From: Arthrobacter sp. JZ12
GTDB taxonomy: Bacteria; Actinomycetota; Actinomycetes; Actinomycetales; Micrococcaceae
Direction: 5' to 3'
DNA length: 64,000 nt
Assembly: GCF_035189165.1 (NCBI RefSeq)
Contig: NZ_CP045246.1
Span: 930,001 to 994,000, forward strand
Part shown: positions 41,680-50,750 of the stretch, one piece after another
Position numbering within the stretch: position 1 is the first letter of the stretch
Layout of the letters: every line of letters starts with the position of its first letter
Position numbers and translations under genes: made by a program
The notes under the pieces: model-generated
Seen by the model: only the letters and a program-made list of their open reading frames with translations
Told to the model about the DNA's origin: nothing
The model's database searches: none

Positions 41680-42696
41680 ATGAGAGCCCTCGTTATTAAC
41701 GGAAAGCTTGACCTCGTCGAAACCGAACTTCCGACGCCGGAGCCCGCCCCTGGGCAGGTCCGGTTGCGAATGGCCTTCGGTGGCGTCTGCGGGTCCGACC
41801 TCCACTACTACAACGAGGGCGCCAACGGCGAGTACGTAGTCCGGGAACCCCTGGTTCCCGGCCACGAAGTCTCCGGCACCGTGGACCTGGACCCGAGCGG
41901 CGAGTTCGCGCCCGGCACTCCGGTAACCGTGCACCCGGCCACCTTCGGCCACCCCGAGCCCGGCATCGAGGACCGCCGCCACCTGTGGCCGGGCGGCGCG
42001 TACCTCGGCAGTGCGTCCACCACCCCGCACACCCAGGGCGGGATGAGCGAATTCCTCATCGTTGCCAGGGACATGGTCCGTCCCCTTCCGGCCGGCCTGC
42101 CGCTGCGCCGGGCTGCGCTGGCTGAACCACTCGCCGTCGCACTGCATGGGATCAACGTGGCCGGGGGAGTGCGCGGCAAGCGCGTCCTGGTTTCGGGGTC
42201 CGGTCCGATCGGACTCCTCGTAGTCGCCGGTGCCCTCGCCGACGGTGCCGCAGAAGTGGTCGCCACCGACGTACTACCCGGCCCGCTGGAACGTGCCCGG
42301 CAACTCGGCGCACATGGAACCATCCAGGTAGGTACCGAGGAGATCCCGGCCCTGGCGTTCGACGTCGTACTGGAATGCTCCGGCGTTCCCGCCGCCGTCA
42401 ACGGCGCCCTGCTGGCAGCCCGCCGCGCGGGCATCGTTGTTCAGGTGGGCATGGTGCCCAACGAACCGCGCGGCATCAACCTCGCACCGCTGATCTCCAA
42501 GGAGCTTCAGCTTCGCGGGGCCTTCCGGTTCAATGACGAGATCGACCGCGCCATCGAACTGCTCGACCAGGACCCGGCGATCGAGAGCGTCATCACGCAC
42601 GAGCTGCCGGCCAACCAGGCGCTCGAAGCCTTCGCGACGGCCAAGGACTCACAGTCCTCCGGAAAGGTCATCATCTCCCTGTGGGGAGATCAGTAA
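41680..42696 (+). CDS. L-idonate 5-dehydrogenase (zinc MDR family)
   Basis: A 338-residue medium-chain dehydrogenase. It begins with the GroES-like catalytic domain: GGVCGSDLHYYNEG (catalytic zinc Cys) and LVPGHEVSGTV (His, Glu). The usual structural-zinc cysteine loop is absent and replaced by HPATFGHPEPGIEDRRH, as in several idonate dehydrogenases. The Rossmann part has VLVSGSGPIGLLVVAGAL and ends with a strand KVIISLW. It oxidises L-idonate to 5-ketogluconate, which the preceding SDR would reduce. ATG 41680 has GGAAGG upstream. Its stop overlaps the kinase start by one base. Confidence 0.85.
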   Translation: MRALVINGKLDLVETELPTPEPAPGQVRLRMAFGGVCGSDLHYYNEGANGEYVVREPLVPGHEVSGTVDLDPSGEFAPGTPVTVHPATFGHPEPGIEDRRHLWPGGAYLGSASTTPHTQGGMSEFLIVARDMVRPLPAGLPLRRAALAEPLAVALHGINVAGGVRGKRVLVSGSGPIGLLVVAGALADGAAEVVATDVLPGPLERARQLGAHGTIQVGTEEIPALAFDVVLECSGVPAAVNGALLAARRAGIVVQVGMVPNEPRGINLAPLISKELQLRGAFRFNDEIDRAIELLDQDPAIESVITHELPANQALEAFATAKDSQSSGKVIISLWGDQ

Positions 42697-44300
42697 TGAC
42701 TGCTCCGGTGGGCAACGGCGGCAATAACGACGCCGGAACGACGGCGGGCGGGCAGCTTGTCCTCGGCGTGGACCTCGGCACCACCAGTACCAAGGTGGTC
42801 GCCTTCCGGACCGACGGGATGCTCGTGGCATCGCACTCGGCCGGCTACCCGCTGAACGAGCCGCACCCCGGCCACGCGGTCCAAGACCCCAAACTCATCC
42901 TGGCGGCGGTACTCGAATCCGTGCGCGAGGTGGTCTCCGAAGTTGGCGCCGACCGGGTCGCCGGGCTGTCGTTCAGCTCCGCCATGCACAGCCTCATCGG
43001 CCTTTCACCCACGGGCAAGCCGGTGACCGAAGTCGTCACCTGGGCCGACACCCGCTCCCGCGTCCAGGCCGAGCGGCTCCGCGCCTCGGCCGGCGGGCTT
43101 GCGATGCACCGGCGTACGGGGACCCCGCTGCATCCCATGTCCCCGCTGCCCAAGCTGGTGTGGTTCCGGGAGCAGGAGCCGAAGCTCTGCGAGGGCATCG
43201 GATTCTGGGTGGGTATTAAGGAGTATGTGCTGTCGCAGCTCTGCGGTGCGCTGGTGACGGATCACTCGGTGGCCTCGGCCACCGGGTTGATGAACATGCA
43301 CACCCTGACATGGGACGAGGAGGCGCTGCAGATTGCCGGCGTGCAGCCCGAGCAGCTGCCCGAGCTCGTTCCCACCACTCACATTCTTCCCTCTCTAACT
43401 GACGACGCCGCTGCCTCCATGGGCCTGCCCGTCACCACCCCGGTGGTGGTGGGTGCCGCCGACGGCCCGCTGGCGAACCTGGGCGTCGGCGCGGTGGAGC
43501 CGGGTACGGCGGCGTGCTCGATCGGTACCAGCGGGGCGATGCGGGTGGCAGTTGAGCGTCCCGCGGTGGACCCGCTAGGCGGTGTGTTCTGCTACGCGCT
43601 CACGTCCACCCGGTGGGTGGTGGGCGGCGCGATCAATAACGGGGGACTGGTGATGGGCTGGGCCGGCGACTCGCTGGCCCCGGACCTTGCCGATCCGCCG
43701 GAGGAGGAGCTGCTGGCGTTGGCGGCAAAGGTGGCGCCCGGGTCTGGCGGGCTGCTGATGCTGCCGTACCTGATGAGCGAGCGTGCCCCGCACTGGAGCT
43801 CCCTGCCGCGCGGCGCGTATGTGGGTCTCACGAGGGCGCACCGGCGTGAGCATCTGGTGCGCGCGGCGCTGGAGGGGGTCAGTCTGCAGTTGGCGCTGGT
43901 GCTGCATTCGATGCGGTCGGCCGGCCTTGAGGTGAACCGCATTCGTGCCACCGGTGGCGTGATGCGCAGTCCGCTGTGGCGGCAGCTGCTGGCGGACACG
44001 TTCGGGATGCCTGTGGAGTTCGCGCACGGGCAGGAGGGTTCGGGCTTCGGCGCGGCACTGCTCGGCATGGAGGCGCTAGGCCTGATCGAGTCGATCGACG
44101 TGGTTGCCGACATGGTGGACATCGAGGAGACGGTGAAGCCGCATCCGGCGGCAGCCGCCGTGTATGCGTCGCTGCTGCCGGTGTTCGCGGAGTTGTATAA
44201 CGCGCTGGTGCCGACCTTCACGTCGCTGCGCCGGCTGGCGCCGTCGTTGCCGATCGACCTGCTCGGGGCGGATGAGGAGCCGGACCAGCGGAAGGCCTGA
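42696..44300 (+). CDS. gntK: FGGY-family gluconokinase
   Basis: A 534-residue sugar kinase of the FGGY family. Features: LGVDLGTTSTKVVAFRTDG (phosphate 1), SFSSAMHSLIGL, MNMHTLTWDEEAL, VVVGAADGPLANLGVGAVEPG and CSIGTSGAMRV (phosphate 2), and GLLMLPYLMSERAPHW with RATGGVMRSPLWRQLLADTFGMPV (adenosine region). Context with gntP and two gluconate/idonate dehydrogenases makes gluconate the substrate, producing 6-phosphogluconate for the pentose phosphate pathway. ATG 42696 overlaps the previous stop (TAATG). Later codons rely on G/C-ending forms throughout, like the rest of the operon. Confidence 0.9.
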   Translation: MTAPVGNGGNNDAGTTAGGQLVLGVDLGTTSTKVVAFRTDGMLVASHSAGYPLNEPHPGHAVQDPKLILAAVLESVREVVSEVGADRVAGLSFSSAMHSLIGLSPTGKPVTEVVTWADTRSRVQAERLRASAGGLAMHRRTGTPLHPMSPLPKLVWFREQEPKLCEGIGFWVGIKEYVLSQLCGALVTDHSVASATGLMNMHTLTWDEEALQIAGVQPEQLPELVPTTHILPSLTDDAAASMGLPVTTPVVVGAADGPLANLGVGAVEPGTAACSIGTSGAMRVAVERPAVDPLGGVFCYALTSTRWVVGGAINNGGLVMGWAGDSLAPDLADPPEEELLALAAKVAPGSGGLLMLPYLMSERAPHWSSLPRGAYVGLTRAHRREHLVRAALEGVSLQLALVLHSMRSAGLEVNRIRATGGVMRSPLWRQLLADTFGMPVEFAHGQEGSGFGAALLGMEALGLIESIDVVADMVDIEETVKPHPAAAAVYASLLPVFAELYNALVPTFTSLRRLAPSLPIDLLGADEEPDQRKA

Positions 44301-44321
44301 TCCGGCGCGTGCTGAGATGAG

Positions 44322-44462
44322 TTACGCGGTCACGGGAAGGTCTTCCTCGGGTGGCTCCAGCTCGAGCGACTGCCTGTCGAGCCAGGAATATTCGGGGCAA
44401 GGGTCCGTGGCGACGATGTGCTGCTCCACGAAATGATGGAACGCTTCCTGCAGGTGTCCCAT
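44322..44462 (-). CDS. Small acidic protein with strong ribosome-binding site
   Basis: 46 codons from ATG 44462, with GAGGAG six bases upstream. The peptide MGHLQEAFHHFVEQHIVATD continues with a short Pro/Tyr/Trp segment (CPEYSWLDRQ) and an acidic end (PPEEDLPVTA). The strong site and sensible amino-acid composition argue that it is real. It is convergent with gntK. Function unknown. Confidence 0.55.
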   Translation of the reverse strand: MGHLQEAFHHFVEQHIVATDPCPEYSWLDRQSLELEPPEEDLPVTA

Positions 44463-44615
44463 GTTCTGCTCCTCGTTGAGCGTAGGGCTAGTGACGCCCA
44501 ATGTTCTCCGAAAGCCTTGGGATTAGCTTGAGCAAGACAAATCGCGGCAGATTCTCCGCCAAGCTTGAACGCTACTTGAGAGTATCTTTAGCGCCCATTT
44601 ATAGGATGTTCGACC

Positions 44616-44744
44616 GTGGGTAGAAGAACGAGGCGCTTGAAGCGCGCGATGCGCAGGATTCCAGCTTGGGTAACTTATTCCGGTCTATCGCTATACGCCG
44701 CAGGCACCATCATCTTCACGGCCTTCGTACTTCAGGTTCGCTGA
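44616..44744 (+). CDS. Possible 42-residue membrane peptide
   Basis: A GTG-started frame with a very basic N-terminus (GRRTRRLKRAMRR) followed by one hydrophobic helix (LYAAGTIIFTAFVLQV). This is the plan of a small inner-membrane peptide, and an AGGA lies nine bases upstream. There is no homology support, so it may be chance. Confidence 0.3.
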   Translation: MGRRTRRLKRAMRRIPAWVTYSGLSLYAAGTIIFTAFVLQVR

Positions 44745-44756
44745 GGTTCTCAGCAG

Positions 44757-45050
44757 CTAATTCCGCAATCTACCAGTCGCCGCTAACTGCCTCCTGCTGC
44801 ATTGGCTCGCTTTGACCCATGCCCGGCGGCCCTCCGACTGCTCCACCCACTGCACATAGACCAACTCGTCAGTCCAGGCTTGCGCAAACGCTGGGTACCT
44901 CTGCCGTCGTCCCGACGCCCACTCCAGGTCGACCCAGCAGGGGACGCCTTTCTGAGGGTGGTACGCACGATCTTGTGGCGCATCTTCCTGTACTGGCGGA
45001 ATGCAGTCATCACGGTGTGGCGGCGGAGCGCTGTGGTGAAGGTGTCGCAT
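44757..45050 (-). CDS. Hypothetical 97-residue protein
   Basis: From ATG 45050 the frame reads RHLHHSAPPPHRD, then a protein-like second half: KGVPCWVDLEWASGRRQRYP, FAQAWTDELVYVQWVEQSEG and RRAWVKASQCSRRQL, suggesting a small beta-rich, Trp-containing domain. Overlapping frames look like shadows. There is no clear ribosome-binding site, and the first ~25 residues may not be coding. Codon positions support it only moderately. Confidence 0.4.
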   Translation of the reverse strand: MRHLHHSAPPPHRDDCIPPVQEDAPQDRAYHPQKGVPCWVDLEWASGRRQRYPAFAQAWTDELVYVQWVEQSEGRRAWVKASQCSRRQLAATGRLRN

Positions 45051-45215
45051 GCGGGAAAGGCTAGAAGCTCGCCCTGACAATTCCGCAGACTGTGCCAATC
45101 GGCAACTGCATGGCGGAGAGGGGCGGTCGGAGCCTCGCCGAGTCGCAGAAGCTTCCCGCGCATGGCAAACTAGATAGTCGCGTGAACTGTTCGGTCCGTA
45201 GACCGACTCACGCGG

Positions 45216-45287
45216 TCCGCTCTGGTGTAACGGCAGCACCCCGGCCTTTGGAGCCGTGGAGTATAGGTTCGAATCCTATGGGCGGAA
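45216..45287 (+). tRNA. tRNA-Gln (anticodon TTG)
   Basis: A 71-nt cloverleaf plus discriminator A. Acceptor TCCGCTC pairs with GGGCGGA (one T-G); the D arm is TGGTGTAACGGCAGCA. The anticodon stem/loop carries CTTTGGA, giving anticodon TTG, and the T arm is TATAGGTTCGAATCCTATG. CCA is not encoded. It lies directly before glmU, and a GGTC-CGTA-GACC dyad precedes it at 45194-45205. Confidence 0.93.
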
Positions 45288-45333
45288 CGGCAGGCCAGCA
45301 GGCGTCAGAGACAGGCAAGGAGCGGCCCTCTTC

Positions 45334-46830
45334 GTGAGCCACGACAACCAGTCCAAGCAGGCGGCACCATCGCCTGCAGCAGTCATTGTTCTCGCAGCCG
45401 GAGCCGGGACACGCATGAAGTCCCGCACCCCAAAGATCTTGCATCGCATCGGCGGCACCTCCATGATCGGCCACGCGCTGGCAGCCGCTCGTGGCCTAGC
45501 ACCACATGAGATGGCGGTCGTGGTTCGTCACGAGAGAGACCGGGTAGCCGCTCATATCGCAGAACTCGATGCCGGCGCCACCATCGTGGATCAGGACGAC
45601 ATCCCGGGCACTGGACGAGCGGTCCAAGTCGCGCTGGAGGCCCTCGATGCGCGCGCCACTGTGGAGGGAACCGTTGTAGTCACCTACGGTGACGTCCCGT
45701 TGCTCGACACAGCAACGTTGCAGCACCTCGTACGCATCCATGAGGACGAAGGCAACGCCGTCACTGTGCTCACCGCTGTGCTCGACGATGCATCAGGATA
45801 CGGTCGCATCGTGCGTGCTGAAGACGGCACCGTGTCGGGCATCGTGGAGCACAAGGACGCGACCGCGGAGCAGCACGCCATCACGGAAATCAACTCGGGC
45901 ATCTACGCTTTCGACGCTGCAGTGCTGCGTCACAGCCTCACCAGTGTGGACTCCAACAATGCACAGGGCGAGATGTACCTGACCGACGTCCCAGCAATTG
46001 CACGGAGTGCCGGAGGACGAGTGGCCGCAGTGGTCTCGTCGGACCGGTGGCAGGTCGAAGGTGCCAACGATCGCGTCCAGCTAGCAGCGCTGGGTGCTGA
46101 ACTGAACCGCCGCACGGTCGAGCATTGGATGCGGGCAGGAGTCACCGTCGTGGATCCGAGCAGCACCTGGATCGATGTCGGCGTGCAGCTCGACGAGGAC
46201 GTCACCCTCCTCCCGGGCACGCAGCTGCACGGTGCCACCCAGGTAGCCAGGGACGCCGTAGTCGGTCCCGACTGCACCCTCACGGACGTCGTCATCGAAG
46301 AAGGCGCCAAGGTAGTGCGTACCCACGGCAGCGGTGCTCGAATCGGTGCAGGAGCTACGGTGGGCCCCTTCACCTACCTTCGCCCGGGCACAGTACTGGG
46401 GGAGTCCGGCAAGATCGGAGCCTTCTATGAAACAAAGAACGTCACTATCGGCCGCGGCTCGAAGCTTTCTCACCTTGGCTACGCCGGTGACGCTGAAATA
46501 GGCGTAAATACCAACATCGGCTGCGGTAACATCACCGCGAATTACGACGGCGTAAACAAGCATCGCACGATCATCGGGAATGAAGTTCGTACCGGATCCA
46601 ACACGGTCTTTGTGGCGCCGGTGTCCGTAGGAGACGGTGCCTACACCGGTGCTGGAGCGGTCGTGCGGAAGGACGTCCCAGCCGGAGCGCTGGCCGTCGT
46701 CGCGGCTCCGCAGCGGAATATGGACGGCTGGGTAGAACGAAGCCGCGCAGGCACTGCGGCAGCCACGGCAGCCACGGCAGCCACGCAAGCTTCCAACTCA
46801 CGAACCACCAAAGAAAGCGACCCTTCATGA
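45334..46830 (+). CDS. glmU: Bifunctional GlcNAc-1-phosphate uridyltransferase / glucosamine-1-P acetyltransferase
   Basis: GlmU makes UDP-GlcNAc for peptidoglycan and surface polymers in two steps. The 498-residue protein starts its uridyltransferase domain with VIVLAAGAGTRMKSRTPKIL (~18-37), has TYGDVPLL, and contains YGRIVR and EINSGIYAFD. The C-terminal left-handed beta-helix (~260-460) carries YLRPGTVLGESGKIGAFYET, LGYAGDAEIG and GCGNITANYDG, the acetyltransferase site. The last ~30 residues are Ala/Thr-rich from a 9-bp repeat (GCAGCCACG three times). GTG 45334 follows AAGGAG, though the 12-nt spacing is long. Its stop overlaps the prs ATG by 4 nt. Confidence 0.94.
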   Translation: MSHDNQSKQAAPSPAAVIVLAAGAGTRMKSRTPKILHRIGGTSMIGHALAAARGLAPHEMAVVVRHERDRVAAHIAELDAGATIVDQDDIPGTGRAVQVALEALDARATVEGTVVVTYGDVPLLDTATLQHLVRIHEDEGNAVTVLTAVLDDASGYGRIVRAEDGTVSGIVEHKDATAEQHAITEINSGIYAFDAAVLRHSLTSVDSNNAQGEMYLTDVPAIARSAGGRVAAVVSSDRWQVEGANDRVQLAALGAELNRRTVEHWMRAGVTVVDPSSTWIDVGVQLDEDVTLLPGTQLHGATQVARDAVVGPDCTLTDVVIEEGAKVVRTHGSGARIGAGATVGPFTYLRPGTVLGESGKIGAFYETKNVTIGRGSKLSHLGYAGDAEIGVNTNIGCGNITANYDGVNKHRTIIGNEVRTGSNTVFVAPVSVGDGAYTGAGAVVRKDVPAGALAVVAAPQRNMDGWVERSRAGTAAATAATAATQASNSRTTKESDPS

Positions 46831-47807
46831 GTGAGATAACGGCACGCGGGGAAAAGAAACTCGTCCTCGCGGCGGGCAGAGCACACCCGGAACTGGCGGA
46901 AGAGATCGCCAGGGTCTTGGAGACTAAGCTGCTGCCCATCTCCGCGTACGACTTCGCGAACGGCGAGATTTATGTTCGCTCAGGGGAGAGCGTCCGCGGT
47001 ACCGACGTATTTGTAATTCAGGCTCATCCTGCACCGTTAAACAACTGGCTGATGGAACAGTTGATCATGGTCGACTCGCTCAAGCGCGCGTCCGCCAAGA
47101 GGATCACCGTCGTCTCTCCGTTCTACCCCTATGCACGCCAGGATAAGAAGGGGAGGGGGCGTGAGCCGATTTCAGCTCGCCTCGTCGCAGATCTTTACAG
47201 GACGGCCGGCGCAGATCGCCTCATGTCTGTCGACCTCCACACAGCACAGATCCAAGGCTTTTTCGATGGTCCGGTGGATCATCTCATGGCCATTCCGCTT
47301 CTTGCCGACTACATCCGGACCCGCGTCGACGCAGACAACATCACCGTTGTCTCTCCGGACACTGGCCGAGTACGCGTAGCTGAGCAGTGGGCGGAGAGGC
47401 TTGGTGGTGCCCCGCTCGCTTTCGTGCACAAGAGTCGAGATCTCACAGTTCCCAACCAAGCAGTTTCAAAGACCGTCGTAGGACAGATCGAAGGACGCAC
47501 TTGCGTACTTATCGACGACATGATCGACACGGGTGGAACAATTTCTGGTGCTGTTCAGGTGCTGAAGAACGCAGGCGCCAAGGATGTTATCATCGCCGCC
47601 ACTCATGCGGTGTTCTCTGACCCTGCAGCGCGCCGCCTCGCTGAGTCTGGCGCCAGGGAGGTAGTAGTCACCAACACCTTGCCAATCGGCCCGGAGAAGC
47701 GATTCCCACAGCTTACGGTTCTGTCGATTGCTCCACTGATTGCGCGAGCAATTCGTGAGGTGTTCGACGATGGCTCGGTGACGAGCCTTTTTGACGGCAA
47801 CGCCTAG
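46827..47807 (+). CDS. prs: Ribose-phosphate pyrophosphokinase
   Basis: Makes PRPP from ribose-5-phosphate and ATP, feeding nucleotide, histidine and tryptophan synthesis. At 326 residues it has the class I form: FANGEIYVRSGESVRGTDVF, YPYARQDKKGRGREPISARL, the Mg/ATP signature DLHTAQIQGFFDGPVDHLMA and the PRPP loop VLIDDMIDTGGTISGA. ATGA overlap with glmU shows one operon. A terminator (47830-47860) follows. Confidence 0.95.
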   Translation: MSEITARGEKKLVLAAGRAHPELAEEIARVLETKLLPISAYDFANGEIYVRSGESVRGTDVFVIQAHPAPLNNWLMEQLIMVDSLKRASAKRITVVSPFYPYARQDKKGRGREPISARLVADLYRTAGADRLMSVDLHTAQIQGFFDGPVDHLMAIPLLADYIRTRVDADNITVVSPDTGRVRVAEQWAERLGGAPLAFVHKSRDLTVPNQAVSKTVVGQIEGRTCVLIDDMIDTGGTISGAVQVLKNAGAKDVIIAATHAVFSDPAARRLAESGAREVVVTNTLPIGPEKRFPQLTVLSIAPLIARAIREVFDDGSVTSLFDGNA

Positions 47808-47829
47808 CTATTTTACTTGGTCCTTCTAG

Positions 47830-47860
47830 AAGCGCCGGCCAGTTAGAGTGGCCGGCGCTT
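47830..47860 (+). terminator. Rho-independent terminator of glmU-prs
   Basis: An 11-bp perfect stem (AAGCGCCGGCC / GGCCGGCGCTT) with a 9-nt loop, followed by CTTTC, 22 bp after the prs stop. Confidence 0.88.
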
Positions 47861-47887
47861 CTTTCAGCTGGCAGTGCATACAAAAGA

Positions 47888-47924
47888 AGAGTCCCGTTTG
47901 GAGCAACGCTCCGAACGGGACTCT
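47888..47924 (-). terminator. Terminator for the LAxTG wall-protein gene
   Basis: AGAGTCCCGTT-T-GGAGC with loop AAC and a matching right arm form a 17-bp stem with one wobble. On the minus strand the hairpin is followed by TCTTTTG; on the plus strand by CTTTGTT. It ends the minus-strand gene at 47944 and may also act for prs. Confidence 0.88.
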
Positions 47925-47943
47925 CTTTGTTGCTTCTAGCTGA

Positions 47944-48573
47944 TTACGCCTCTGCGCCAGCGCGGCGACGAGCGATGAAGATGCTTCCTGCACCCAGACC
48001 GAGAGCGCCGATGCCGGCTGCGCCCCAGAGGAGCATCGCGGAATCGATACCGGTGTCGGCCAGGCCTCCACCAGTGGTCCCGGTCGAGCCCGTTCCGGTG
48101 CCGCCGACAGCGGTTCCACCGCCGCCGACGCCGCCAACTGCTGCAGCATCCACTACAACGGTCGCCGACACGGTCTGGCCTGAGTCGCGGCCGGTTGCCG
48201 TCAGGGTGTAGGTGCCCTCTTCTTGCGGTGTGAAGGAGTAGGAGAAGTTACCGTTGGCATCCGCCGTCACCGTGTCTTCGAGGACGATCGCCATCGGGAG
48301 GATAACTCCACCGAATGCGGCGCCTACGCGTCCAACACCGGATGCGCCAGCGGCAGCTTCGGGCTCGTCGGCGACAAAATCAACTGCGATATCGACAATC
48401 TCGCCTGGTGTGAAGAGGCTTTCGTTGCTGCTGAAGACAACGGCCTCACCGGGAGCGACGGTCGCATCGCTGACGGTGGCGGGTGCAGGATCGGGTGTGT
48501 AGGCCTGCGCAGCGCTGGCCCCGAAGAATGTGAGTGAGCCGGCGATAGCCACGGCTGCAATAGCTTTTTTCAT
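47944..48573 (-). CDS. LAxTG cell-wall-anchored surface protein
   Basis: A 209-residue exported protein. The signal peptide is KKAIAAVAIAGSLTFFGASAAQA (1-24). A central region (~30-145) looks like a single Ig-like beta domain: APGEAVVFSSNESLFTPGE and FSYSFTPQEEGTYTLTATG. A Gly/Thr-rich spacer (~150-170) then leads to the sorting signal LADTG (171-175), a hydrophobic helix and RRRAG. LAxTG is the target of class E sortases in high-GC actinobacteria. ATG 48573 has GGGGAGA six bases upstream. It lies next to the exopolysaccharide cluster, between glmU-prs and the DUF4012 gene. Binding partner unknown. Confidence 0.87.
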   Translation of the reverse strand: MKKAIAAVAIAGSLTFFGASAAQAYTPDPAPATVSDATVAPGEAVVFSSNESLFTPGEIVDIAVDFVADEPEAAAGASGVGRVGAAFGGVILPMAIVLEDTVTADANGNFSYSFTPQEEGTYTLTATGRDSGQTVSATVVVDAAAVGGVGGGGTAVGGTGTGSTGTTGGGLADTGIDSAMLLWGAAGIGALGLGAGSIFIARRRAGAEA

Positions 48574-48809
48574 AGAGACTCTCCCCAGTAAAGGTATTTG
48601 CGACAGACTTGTAGCGGTGCTCGACCTGAAGATGTGAATTTTCCCCCAGCCCCAACTGCCCCACAGAAAACTCTACCAGTGGTCGCGGCGCAAATGGGCC
48701 ACGGACCTGCAGATCTTCCTCAGGGTTTCCGCAGTAGACACTACCGCATGATCGAGATCGAGCAGTGACAAAAGTAGAAATGTAACCGGAAGTTAACGTT
48801 TTCGAACAA

Positions 48810-50657
48810 CTAGTTGCACTTCTTCTGGCCTTCAACAGGCAGGATAACCTCGCTAAGAGGCTGAATTGTTGGGGTCACGTCCAGCGATGGCTCTGACTGC
48901 TGCACAACTGCCGTGAAGTCCAGTTCGACTGTGGCTGTTTCGCCAGGGGCCAAGGTTGTAGTGAGCACCCCGACTGGTCTATCTCCATGACGATAGGAGC
49001 CAAGAGGCGAGGTGACGCCGTCAATGCGCGCGGTCTGCAGATGGGCCTGATCTGGACCATAACCCATGAAGTTGGTCTGAACGGTTCCCGCAGGCACACC
49101 AAAGGCGCCCCCGCCAGTTACATAGGGGGGAATCGTCTTTGCTGCGTTCAATGGTGCGGTGTTTGTGAGAGTAGCGATGAGCGTGTAATTGAAATAGCCC
49201 TGCGGCGCGCACGTTCGGTGTAACTGAACCGTGCGCCGCATGTAGTAGTCCATCTTGCCCCCCGTGCCATCATTGAAGTACGCCCCGAATGTTGCACCTC
49301 CGGTACCGACTCCCGTGACGTTGCCCGCAACTTTCGCCTTGGCGAGCACATCTTGTTGTTTCGGGTTTGCTGCCCACACGTACAGGCGCCCCTCCTCCGC
49401 GCTTTGCGCAAGTGCCTTCAGGAGTCCTAAGCCCTCATCGCCGCCTCGAGTTATAGAATCGAATACCTCGGCGGCAACGGCGGCGAAGTATTCGTCCTGG
49501 AGTTTCGGGCTTTCTATTGCGGCGTAGACATCGGAGAGCAGGGTCGGAACGACGTTGTCTGCTGTGAGTGATGATGGTAGACCGGCTTGTGCGGTGGATC
49601 TACCCAACGCTGGATCGTCGAATCGCAGTTCTACGGGTCCTGTTACGCGGAGCAGGTGGCTTAGGGCGATCGGGTCCAGTGCGACCACACCATCCAAGCC
49701 CGAGCCTGGGTTGCGCTGTTCCCACATTTCGGCAGCTGTGCTTGCGGCGGTCGGGAAATCGGGGGTCAGGTTGACGCTCTGCATGAAGGCGCCCATCCTG
49801 CCGCTGTAGATCGCAATTTGGTCCGGGTCGACCGTGATAGATGGATCAAACCGGCCCAGAGTAGTAGCACTACCCTGAGCGCTCATTTCCAACTTGCCAT
49901 CGTCTGCGGTCACTACTGCTAGAGCGCCGGGGATTCCTCCTGTCGCTCGGAGTTCCGCGTTGTTCTGAATTAGAAGCAGATACTGTTGGGATTCAGTTGA
50001 ACCAAGCATGGGGGGAATTATCTCGGCCGCGGAAGCAGCCTGAGTCAGTAGCCGACTAGCTTCACCAAGGGCAGTAGTTCCGGCGTTCAGAGGCTCACGT
50101 ACTTGCGGAACTAGACCTGAGCCGTCGATATTCAGAAGACGCTCGTGTGAACGTTCTAAAGTATCCGCTGCGGCTGCGAGTCGCGGCGAGAGTTGTGTGA
50201 GGGGTGACACATTTATGCGTCCATTCACTGGAGCCAAAGCCTCAAAATCAAAATCAGCAGAATCGCGAATCAGGGGTGCTAGGGCGCCGTCAACGACATC
50301 TTTCGCCGAAACCGCAACCTCGCTTACAGCAGCGAAATTGGCACCGACGAACGGAAGGTACGCAGCCAGTCGCCACAGGGGATCTGTTCCTGCGTCGTGA
50401 GCGATATCGGTCTCGTGCTCTAGTTCCCCAAGTGTGACTTGTATGGACTCCATGTCACCAGCGAGAGCTTGAGATCTGAGTTGCGAGATCAAGGTCCGGC
50501 TTGTTTCTAAACTCGACTCGATCTGACTAGCACGCTGGACCAACCAGTAAGCGCAGGCGGCGCATAAAAGTAGAACTAGAGAAGAACCAAGTGCAGCCAA
50601 TTTCCTGGCGTGGCTGAGCTTGCGCTTAGAGTCAGTGGTTAGTTCAAAGGCGGTCAA
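48810..50657 (-). CDS. DUF4012 envelope protein at the end of the polysaccharide cluster
   Basis: About 615 residues: an N-terminal cytoplasmic stub, one anchor helix (LAALGSSLVLLLCAACAYWL), then a large outer part. The DUF4012 core is visible as QQYLLLIQNNAELRATGGIP (~225-245) with LDGVVALDPIALSHLLRVTG later. The family occurs in actinobacterial capsule and exopolysaccharide loci; its action is unknown. TTG 50657 (GGGGAG seven bases upstream) seems a better start than the TTG at 50672. It is in the same direction as the phosphosugar transferase upstream, so it may close that operon. Confidence 0.8.
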   Translation of the reverse strand: MTAFELTTDSKRKLSHARKLAALGSSLVLLLCAACAYWLVQRASQIESSLETSRTLISQLRSQALAGDMESIQVTLGELEHETDIAHDAGTDPLWRLAAYLPFVGANFAAVSEVAVSAKDVVDGALAPLIRDSADFDFEALAPVNGRINVSPLTQLSPRLAAAADTLERSHERLLNIDGSGLVPQVREPLNAGTTALGEASRLLTQAASAAEIIPPMLGSTESQQYLLLIQNNAELRATGGIPGALAVVTADDGKLEMSAQGSATTLGRFDPSITVDPDQIAIYSGRMGAFMQSVNLTPDFPTAASTAAEMWEQRNPGSGLDGVVALDPIALSHLLRVTGPVELRFDDPALGRSTAQAGLPSSLTADNVVPTLLSDVYAAIESPKLQDEYFAAVAAEVFDSITRGGDEGLGLLKALAQSAEEGRLYVWAANPKQQDVLAKAKVAGNVTGVGTGGATFGAYFNDGTGGKMDYYMRRTVQLHRTCAPQGYFNYTLIATLTNTAPLNAAKTIPPYVTGGGAFGVPAGTVQTNFMGYGPDQAHLQTARIDGVTSPLGSYRHGDRPVGVLTTTLAPGETATVELDFTAVVQQSEPSLDVTPTIQPLSEVILPVEGQKKCN

Positions 50658-50750
50658 CTGCCTGCTCCCCAATTCTTCCTGTTATTCGACGCCTTGTTCT
50701 GGGTGGTCATCCTCTTCTTCCTGAGAGAATTGCCTGGATGAGGGACTGGT

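Noticed and set aside
40549-42147. 532-codon minus-strand frame in the gluconate operon
   Set aside because: Antisense of gntP, the SDR and idonate dehydrogenase genes, all of which have clear family motifs.
45216-45287. tRNA-Gln as an integration site
   Set aside because: No copy of its 3' end was seen elsewhere and no integrase lies nearby.
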